Source: an uncultured Coriobacteriaceae bacterium
Lineage (GTDB): Bacteria > Actinomycetota > Coriobacteriia > Coriobacteriales > Atopobiaceae
Assembly: GCA_902766805.1 (NCBI GenBank)
Contig: CACXFF010000404.1
Coordinates: 1-7,588 of the forward strand
Direction of reading: 5' to 3'
Length of the DNA stretch: 7,588 nucleotides
Shown: positions 6,407-7,588 of the stretch, one piece after another
Layout of the letters: every line of letters begins with the position of its first letter
Numbering within the stretch: position 1 is the stretch's first letter
Notes under the pieces: generated by a model
Seen by the model: the letters and a program-made list of their open reading frames with translations, nothing else
What the model was told of the DNA's origin: nothing
Databases searched by the model: none
Program-made: the position numbers and the translations under genes

Positions 6407-7408
6407 ATGGAATTTGTCTCGATCACGCCGACCACGATGATGGACGAGATGGCCGAGCGAGGGCTCGCCTGCCCACTCGAGCAGTCTGAGTCTTGGGCGC
6501 AGCTGGAGGCCACGATTCCCGGCCGCACGCCCTGGGGAACCTTCCGTATCGTGCGCGATGGCGAAACGCTCGCCTACATCTCGCTCATCGACTACCAGAC
6601 GCACGGCTATCACTTCCTGCGCTCCTTCCACGGTCCCGTGTGGGTGAACGAGCCCAGTGCGGACGACGAGGCGCTCATGCTCGACGCCCTGCGCGCCTGC
6701 GTACACCAGCGCGACCGCAAGCTGGTCTTCGCCCGCCTGGGCGTGCGCGCGCAGCTGCCCGGCTGCCACCCCACGCTCTCCACCTCGCCCTACGACCAGA
6801 CCGTGGTGATGGACCTCACGGGCACGGAGGAGGACATCATCACGCGCATGAAGAAGCGTGGCCGTCGTGACGTACGCAAGGCCCTGCGCGAGAGCCCCGC
6901 GACCTACGCCGACGAGACCGAACGCGCCACCGAGTCGTTCGACGAGTACTTCGCGCTCATGGCCCAGACCGGCGAGCGCGACGGTTTCACTCCCGCTCCG
7001 CAGGAGAACTACGAGAACATGCTGCGCATCCTGGGCCCCGAGCACTGCCGCCTCTACGCCGGCCGCATCGACGGCAAGCTCGTGACCTGGTCCATCGATG
7101 CCTACCAGGGGACGCATGGCGTGCACTACTACGCAGCCTCCGACGAGAACGCCCCCATGCGCAACCTGCTCTCGGACGGCTTGGTGTACTACGTCGCCTG
7201 TGAGCTCGCCCGACGCGGCGTGAAGACCTTCGACCTCATGGGCATCGGCAGCGACGAGTTCCCCGCGCTCAAGACCCTGAACACCTTCAAGACCAAGTTC
7301 AGCAACGAGATCACCGAGGTCGCACCCGACCGCGACTACGCCTTCCGCCCCGTCTTCTACGCCTCGCTGGCCAAAGCCCGCGAGCTGCTCAAGGGCAAGA
7401 AGGACTAG
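6407..7408 (+). CDS. FemA/FemB/FemX-family peptidoglycan bridge aminoacyltransferase
   Basis: This 333-residue cytoplasmic enzyme belongs to the FemABX family, which transfers an amino acid from aminoacyl-tRNA to the stem peptide of lipid II or of the UDP-linked precursor and so starts or extends the interpeptide bridge. Seen: the basic segment MKKRGRRDVRKAL (148-160); RDGFTPAP (191-198); YYAASDENAPMRNLL (241-255); FDLMGI (275-280); and FKTKFSNE (294-301). These are typical of the second GNAT-like half. The length matches the compact Weissella FemX-type enzyme; the tRNA-binding coiled-coil arm of the roughly 420-residue staphylococcal FemA appears absent. The amino acid added and bridge position cannot be read from sequence. 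The start at 6407 has GGAG 7 bases upstream; an upstream in-frame ATG at 6302 would add an Arg-rich 35-residue extension and has no spaced ribosome site. It is divergent from the DUF218 gene. Confidence 0.93.
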   Translation: MEFVSITPTTMMDEMAERGLACPLEQSESWAQLEATIPGRTPWGTFRIVRDGETLAYISLIDYQTHGYHFLRSFHGPVWVNEPSADDEALMLDALRACVHQRDRKLVFARLGVRAQLPGCHPTLSTSPYDQTVVMDLTGTEEDIITRMKKRGRRDVRKALRESPATYADETERATESFDEYFALMAQTGERDGFTPAPQENYENMLRILGPEHCRLYAGRIDGKLVTWSIDAYQGTHGVHYYAASDENAPMRNLLSDGLVYYVACELARRGVKTFDLMGIGSDEFPALKTLNTFKTKFSNEITEVAPDRDYAFRPVFYASLAKARELLKGKKD

Positions 7409-7458
7409 GACAGTGCCAAGCGGCGGCGCATAACGACAAGCGAGGGCAACGAGTCCAG

Positions 7459-7538
7459 CAAAAACACGCTTAATAACGATGCTATTCGGCGTTTGCCAAT
7501 AAGCAAGGGACCGATTCCCTATTTTGAGCGTGTTTTTG
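7459..7538. repeat. 80-base inverted-repeat element after the FemX-type gene
   Basis: CAAAAACACGCT (7459-7470) and AGCGTGTTTTTG (7527-7538) are exact reverse complements flanking 56 bases. By my count 34 of 80 bases are G or C, well below the genes around it. The A5/T5 outside a CACGCT/AGCGTG stem resembles a bidirectional terminator with an unusually long, internally structured loop. It could instead be a small repetitive (MITE-like) element or a structured RNA. No transposase is present and no target duplication is obvious. Confidence 0.6.
7506..7520 (+). terminator. Weak hairpin, possible part of the FemX-type gene terminator
   Basis: AGGGA and TCCCT pair (loop CCGAT) and are followed by ATTTTG on the plus strand, about 100 bases past the TAG of the FemX-type gene. 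The stem is only 5 bp, so termination more likely depends on the whole 7459-7538 structure, if it acts as a terminator at all. Confidence 0.35.
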
Positions 7539-7550
7539 GTTTGGGCTCGT

Positions 7551-7563
7551 CACACACTGTGTG
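7551..7563. repeat. 13-base palindrome near the right edge
   Basis: CACACA and TGTGTG flank a single C. It is in non-coding DNA beyond the inverted-repeat element and may belong to the promoter region of a gene outside the window; the sequence ends too soon to tell. Confidence 0.3.
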
Positions 7564-7588
7564 GGGTTTGGTGCCAATGTCCTTCGGC

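Noticed and set aside
6239..7126. 295-residue open frame on the minus strand
   Set aside because: It is antisense to the FemX-type gene and its motifs; there is no supporting ribosome site or family resemblance.
7459..7538. CRISPR-like or phage attachment site
   Set aside because: There is only one inverted pair with no repeat-spacer periodicity, and no integrase or tRNA gene is nearby.

Overview
This is a GC-rich window. The long open frames antisense to every gene are a side effect of that composition. Gene content and base composition best fit an actinobacterium, most likely a gut or oral Coriobacteriia member of the Olsenella/Atopobium type. That placement rests on overall look and family recall, not on a marker gene. 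There are no rRNA, tRNA, CRISPR or recognisable insertion-sequence genes.

The layout is three leftward genes, one rightward gene and a structured tail. (1) 1-2956, minus: a very large membrane protein, cut by the left window edge. It joins an extracytoplasmic propeller-like domain and a Cache-like sensor domain to a major facilitator superfamily (MFS) transporter body. (2) 3244-4572, minus: an SPFH/Band-7-type protein ('virion core protein-like', YdjI-like) with three tandem C-terminal zinc ribbons, ending in a good intrinsic terminator. (3) 4747-6201, minus: a polytopic membrane protein carrying a YdcF/SanA/ElyC-type DUF218 domain. (4) 6407-7408, plus: a FemA/FemB/FemX-type aminoacyltransferase that builds peptidoglycan cross-bridges. 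The last 180 bases hold no gene but contain an 80-base, relatively AT-rich inverted-repeat element.

The common theme is the cell envelope. FemX-type enzymes extend the peptide of lipid II, DUF218 proteins of the ElyC/SanA group affect envelope integrity, and YdjI-like SPFH proteins belong to membrane-stress systems in Firmicutes. The first protein is built to sense something outside the membrane. Each leftward gene has its own gap of 170-290 bases with its own promoter candidate, so they look like neighbouring single transcription units rather than a tight operon. Genes 3 and 4 are divergent and share a 205-base region containing a perfect 14-bp inverted repeat, a good candidate operator.

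The most unusual items are the sensor-MFS fusion, the palindrome in the divergent promoter region, the direct repeats over the -35 of the SPFH gene, and the 80-base inverted-repeat element after the FemX-type gene.
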